NCBI GenBank assembly: GCA_965204685.1
Contig: OZ242004.1
Location: 2,108,001-2,172,000, forward strand
DNA: 64,000 nucleotides
DNA from: Bin87 sp965204685
GTDB taxonomy: Bacteria; Chloroflexota; Dehalococcoidia; Lucifugimonadales; UBA3495
Reading direction: 5' to 3'
The translations under genes and the position numbers were made by a program. Positions 58,255 to 64,000 of this stretch are shown in pieces. Each line of letters opens with the position of its first letter. The first letter of the stretch is position 1. The notes beneath the pieces were generated by a model. That model saw only the letters and a list, made by a program, of their open reading frames with translations. It ran no database searches and was not told where the DNA came from.

Positions 58255-61200
58255 ATGCCCAGTATGTTTTCCTCGCTGATGTCCCGGATCTGTTTGGTCG
58301 TGGTCGTCGCGGCCTCCGTCGCCCTGGCCTCTCTTCCGCACGAACCCGCCGCGGCTCAAGGGGAACGGGACTATTACGTGGACGTGGGTCTAATCCTGGA
58401 AGTCCCAAGAACTGTATCAGGCGGCGTCTCGTACGATCTGGACATCATCGTGACAAACGCCGGGTCCGGGACTGCGTACGACGTAGAAGTCGTGGTAGAG
58501 GTGATATCCCCCGACAAAAGTTACTTACACTACCCACCATTGGAAATGCCAACCACCGGCCAGGTGTTTTTCTCTTCGGACCGGAGGACCCTTCGTTGGG
58601 TGATCCCCGAGCTTGGAGAATTGCAGCGCGTAGAAAGCACCGCTCGGGTGAGGCACAGTGAATATGGCACAGGCGGTATTACAATCTTCGAGAATGTCGA
58701 TCATCCGCACGAGCTCTTCGGGAGGGTGACCACCCCGTCGTTCGAGAGCGATCTACACATGGGGAACAACACATCCCGGGTCTGGTCGTACAATTATCGG
58801 GGGTCCAACCAAGATGGGTTTATTCAGGCCGGGGGCAACTACGCGGTTGAGGTGTCCACCAGCGAATGGTTTCCCACACCAGGAAGCATTACCAACTTCA
58901 CCGTCACCACAGACAGATCCCAACATGTATTTCCCGGGACCCCCACCCCGCCGATTGACCTGAAAGTCGATATCGAGTTGACTGAAGGGCTGTCCGTTGC
59001 CGGCGCACCTACCTACACCTCCGGGGCATTGGGCACCAGCACCGTCCCGTCCTCGGTGAATTACAGCAACGGCGTGTTCACTGTTGGAACACTTAAGAAG
59101 GGGGATCCCGTAAGAAACTCCCTGACCCTCCCGGTGAGGCTGGCGAGAGGCGCGACGGCTAGCGAACAGTGCTTGACGGCGACACTTACCGGGAACCCGC
59201 CGCCAGGTATCGGCCCGGACGACGACGCCATATCGAACAACGTGGCGAGGGCGTGTTTGGGGGTGCCACCCGACCGGACGGTGGTGTTCAATAGCGGTGA
59301 AACCGGCCTGCCCACTTGGTATAACTGCGTGGGGCGAACCACTTATCCGTGCAGTGCCGCTGATTCGGTGGAAATCGTCACCCTCGGTGGTTCTGCAGCG
59401 ATTGACGCTGGATCGACCCATTATGAGGTATTCAAGCCGGATGAGGTGGTGATCCAAGTCACGGATCCCTTGGGGCGAGCTACCAACTCCGAGGAGGGAT
59501 CGACTGGTTTGGTCTGGTCCACCGGGTATGGCACAGGGGTTGTGGTCAGACCCGGTGTCATCTTGAGTGAAGAGCTGGTTTCACTGGATCCCAGCGAATG
59601 GGGCGTTGACGTGGACAATGACGGCACTCGCGCTATTACTCTGAATGTGGAAGTATCAGGCCCCGGGAAGCTGGCAACATGGGCATACGACGACGACGAC
59701 GACGACCCTCCATATGAATGGTTCGGTTATGCTACAAACGGCGTGCTATCAGAGTCCGGCACCTGGTTCGTGGATTCAGGATCATATCCCTGGTACGCGG
59801 AGTTCAGTGAGTTGGGCACCTACCGGGTTGACTTCGACGGTGAGATAGCGGCAAACAATGGCACACCCACAGATACAGCTGACGACACGACTTATGCTAT
59901 CGCGGAGAGAACGTACGTTTTCCACGTCGGGCCAATCGCCGACCTGGAGGTGAAGGCGGCGGTTGCGGGCGCCATGACGGCGAAGGACCAGGTGGCCTTC
60001 ACCGTGACCGCGACCAACCACGGCCCGGAGAACCGCGCGCCGGACGTGCGGGTTCCGGTGACGCTGCCGTCCGGGATGCGGTTCGTCCGGGCCGACTCGG
60101 AAGACTACGACCCGCAGACCGGTGTATGGGACATCGGGGAGTTGAAAGTCAAAGGATTTCGCCACTCCCTGCGCCAACCCGAGAGCGAGACGCTGACCAT
60201 CGTCGCCGAACTCACCGGGGACGTCACCGAGCCGGTCAAGGGTTCCATCAAGAACCACCAGGACTACTGCGTGCGCATCAAGACCGGCGGCACGCCCAGC
60301 GACGACCTGCCCTGCGACGGCAGCGCGGTTCCTACCGGGGACACGTACACCAAGCACTCCACCATCTACTACGACTACCAGCCGGCCAACAACGAGTTCT
60401 CGCTGAGCGCGGACTGGAAAGCCGTCGCCGCGAAAAACCCGCCCTACCTGACCGGCCCCGGCCTGTCCATAACCTCCACGCCCACGCCCAACGTGAACGG
60501 CCCCGGTTCCTACCTGATCGGAGACGTCATCGAGGTCGAGGCCCGGTTCAGCAAGGTCGTGTACGTAACCGGCTCCCCGAGGCTGCGCCTCCAGATTGGC
60601 AACGAGGAGCGGGAGGCGGAATACGCCGGCGGCAGCGGAACGGATACCCTCCGGTTCCAGTACACCGTGGGGCAGTGGGACCGCGACGACAACGGCGTGA
60701 GCATCCCCGCCAACCCCTTCGTCCTGCGCGGCAACCCCATCCGCGACGGCGACGGCAACGACGCGATGCTGGACCACGCCGGGCTGCCCGACCAGGCCGG
60801 CCACCCGGTGGGCGGGCCCGGAACGCCGCAGCAGCGGCCCGAACCCCAGGCCGCCGGCCGGCTCACCGCCACCGCCGGCGACGGCTACGTGGACCTGAAA
60901 TGGCCCGCCGCCCCGGACCCGGACAAGGTCTTCTACCAACTCTGGCGCAACGACGACCCCACCTGGTGGGAGATCGCGCCCCGGGTCATGGGGTCCGACC
61001 GGGGCTACACCGTCACGGGCCTGGACAACGGCGCCGAGTACATCTTCCGGGTGCGGGCGCACTACAAGTACGAGCACGGCGATACCCCCGGTCCCGCCTC
61101 CGCTCCGGTGGCGGCCGTGCCCCGGGCGTCGGACACGCGGAACAGCCCGCCGGAGTTCGACCAGGATACGGCCTGGCCGGCGACGCCCTACTGCGTCAAC

Positions 61201-61644
61201 GCCGGCGCCAGCGGCGGCGAGGTGGCCCGGGTCAGCGCCTACGACCAGGACGGCGACCGGCTGAACTTCTACCTGATCGACGGCCCCTGGGAAGGGCTCT
61301 CCAACCACTTCTCCGTGACCACCGCCCGGAACGGGGACGCCTACCAGGGCGTGATCCGCGTGGCGCGCACCATCCCCCGCAACCACGACGGGACGGCTAT
61401 CATCATTGACCTTGAGGTCAACGACGGCCGCGGCGGAATGGACCAGATCGGCGTCGATCTCCAGTACGACCCCACCGGCCGCAACTGCCAGGGTACGGGT
61501 TCCCGGTCCACCGAGCCGGAGGAGCGCGGGCCGTCCGTCCTGGCCGCCGTCAGGACGTGGGCGGGCGCCGTCCGCAACTGGTGGGCCGGCTTCTGGGCCT
61601 GGACGGATTGGGGCGGTCACTACCTGGCCGCCCGCCCCAGGTAA
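58255..61644 (+). CDS. Large secreted DUF11/Fn3/cadherin-like protein
   Basis: An 1129-aa exported protein with signal peptide (MSRICLVVVVAASVALASLP, cut after AAAQG). DUF11-like segments occupy about 38-320, an unrecognised region with a six-Asp run about 480 follows, then a DUF11 domain (562-650, ADLEVKAAVAGAMTAKDQVA), an ITSTPTP sandwich domain like those of the 47980 protein (737-850), Fn3 (866-955), and a cadherin-like domain (963-1075). The last 28 residues are rich in Trp (VRNWWAGFWAWTDWGGHY). Base composition changes near 59930: the first half is less GC-rich at third positions than the second. No Shine-Dalgarno is evident at 58255. Confidence 0.8.
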   Translation: MPSMFSSLMSRICLVVVVAASVALASLPHEPAAAQGERDYYVDVGLILEVPRTVSGGVSYDLDIIVTNAGSGTAYDVEVVVEVISPDKSYLHYPPLEMPTTGQVFFSSDRRTLRWVIPELGELQRVESTARVRHSEYGTGGITIFENVDHPHELFGRVTTPSFESDLHMGNNTSRVWSYNYRGSNQDGFIQAGGNYAVEVSTSEWFPTPGSITNFTVTTDRSQHVFPGTPTPPIDLKVDIELTEGLSVAGAPTYTSGALGTSTVPSSVNYSNGVFTVGTLKKGDPVRNSLTLPVRLARGATASEQCLTATLTGNPPPGIGPDDDAISNNVARACLGVPPDRTVVFNSGETGLPTWYNCVGRTTYPCSAADSVEIVTLGGSAAIDAGSTHYEVFKPDEVVIQVTDPLGRATNSEEGSTGLVWSTGYGTGVVVRPGVILSEELVSLDPSEWGVDVDNDGTRAITLNVEVSGPGKLATWAYDDDDDDPPYEWFGYATNGVLSESGTWFVDSGSYPWYAEFSELGTYRVDFDGEIAANNGTPTDTADDTTYAIAERTYVFHVGPIADLEVKAAVAGAMTAKDQVAFTVTATNHGPENRAPDVRVPVTLPSGMRFVRADSEDYDPQTGVWDIGELKVKGFRHSLRQPESETLTIVAELTGDVTEPVKGSIKNHQDYCVRIKTGGTPSDDLPCDGSAVPTGDTYTKHSTIYYDYQPANNEFSLSADWKAVAAKNPPYLTGPGLSITSTPTPNVNGPGSYLIGDVIEVEARFSKVVYVTGSPRLRLQIGNEEREAEYAGGSGTDTLRFQYTVGQWDRDDNGVSIPANPFVLRGNPIRDGDGNDAMLDHAGLPDQAGHPVGGPGTPQQRPEPQAAGRLTATAGDGYVDLKWPAAPDPDKVFYQLWRNDDPTWWEIAPRVMGSDRGYTVTGLDNGAEYIFRVRAHYKYEHGDTPGPASAPVAAVPRASDTRNSPPEFDQDTAWPATPYCVNAGASGGEVARVSAYDQDGDRLNFYLIDGPWEGLSNHFSVTTARNGDAYQGVIRVARTIPRNHDGTAIIIDLEVNDGRGGMDQIGVDLQYDPTGRNCQGTGSRSTEPEERGPSVLAAVRTWAGAVRNWWAGFWAWTDWGGHYLAARPR

Positions 61645-61737
61645 TCCCCGGCATCCGCAGCCCAGTCGGCCCCGCCGCCGTAACACCCCGCTGCCGGAAC
61701 GCCGCCGCCGTAACCTGTCTGGTATTGACGCCCGGCG

Positions 61738-64000
<2,263 letters not shown>

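Noticed and set aside
59687..59706. (GAC)6 run as a phase-variation tract
   Set aside because: Slippage by whole triplets would not change the frame; it only alters an Asp run.

Overview
The window is high-GC bacterial DNA that is densely coded on both strands. The mix is typical of a marine or host-associated Chloroflexota (SAR202/Dehalococcoidia-like) bacterium: CoA-transferase, MmgE/PrpD and amidohydrolase paralogues, glyoxalase-fold proteins, a family-5 peptide ABC transporter, and large secreted cadherin/DUF11/Fn3 proteins. That placement is inference; there is no rRNA or ribosomal marker here. I found no tRNA, rRNA or CRISPR array.

Layout. 0.1-1.8 kb: a sulfurtransferase whose catalytic cysteine codon is an in-frame TGA followed by a hairpin, read here as a probable selenoprotein, then a VapBC-type pair. 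1.9-3.8 kb: acetyl-CoA synthetase. 4.0-6.4 kb: a small defence/addiction islet (HicB-like antitoxin without HicA, a solo HsdR_N-type nuclease, two tandem VapB-like paralogues, a frameshifted VapC). 6.6-7.6 kb: GSII-type glutamine synthetase. 7.9-8.6 kb: two abutting transposase relics. 8.7-14.5 kb: a catabolic cluster (metallo-beta-lactamase-fold hydrolase, split MaoC-like hydratase, SDR, amidohydrolase, MFS). 14.7-26.0 kb: a DNA-repair block (Lhr helicase, AddB, AddA). 26.0-38.4 kb: a mosaic of catabolic and accessory genes (two CaiB/BaiF CoA-transferases, Uma2 nuclease, CapA-like protein, two VOC proteins, MmgE/PrpD, hydantoinase-like amidohydrolase, Gfo/Idh/MocA oxidoreductase, MFS). 38.4-46.5 kb (minus strand): a complete peptide-type ABC importer followed by an FAD amine oxidase/dehydrogenase. 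46.6-47.9 kb: an intact IS4-type insertion sequence. 48.0-61.6 kb: three very large secreted multidomain proteins, interrupted by an aspartic-protease pair and by katG, which sits behind a near-consensus promoter overlaid by an exact PerR-box palindrome. 61.7-64.0 kb: mutS, running off the right edge.

The gaps are filled by at least four dispersed palindromic repeat families. Family A (seven copies, about 85-120 bp) has terminal arms that change together between copies, so pairing appears to be kept. Family C (three copies, about 145-160 bp) and families B and D are also inverted-repeat elements. Some touch genes: one supplies the last codons of an ABC ATPase, another abuts the start of addB.

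The strongest leads are the TGA-containing sulfurtransferase, the PerR-type operator on katG, the covarying repeats, and an unnamed duplicated module in the first large surface protein.
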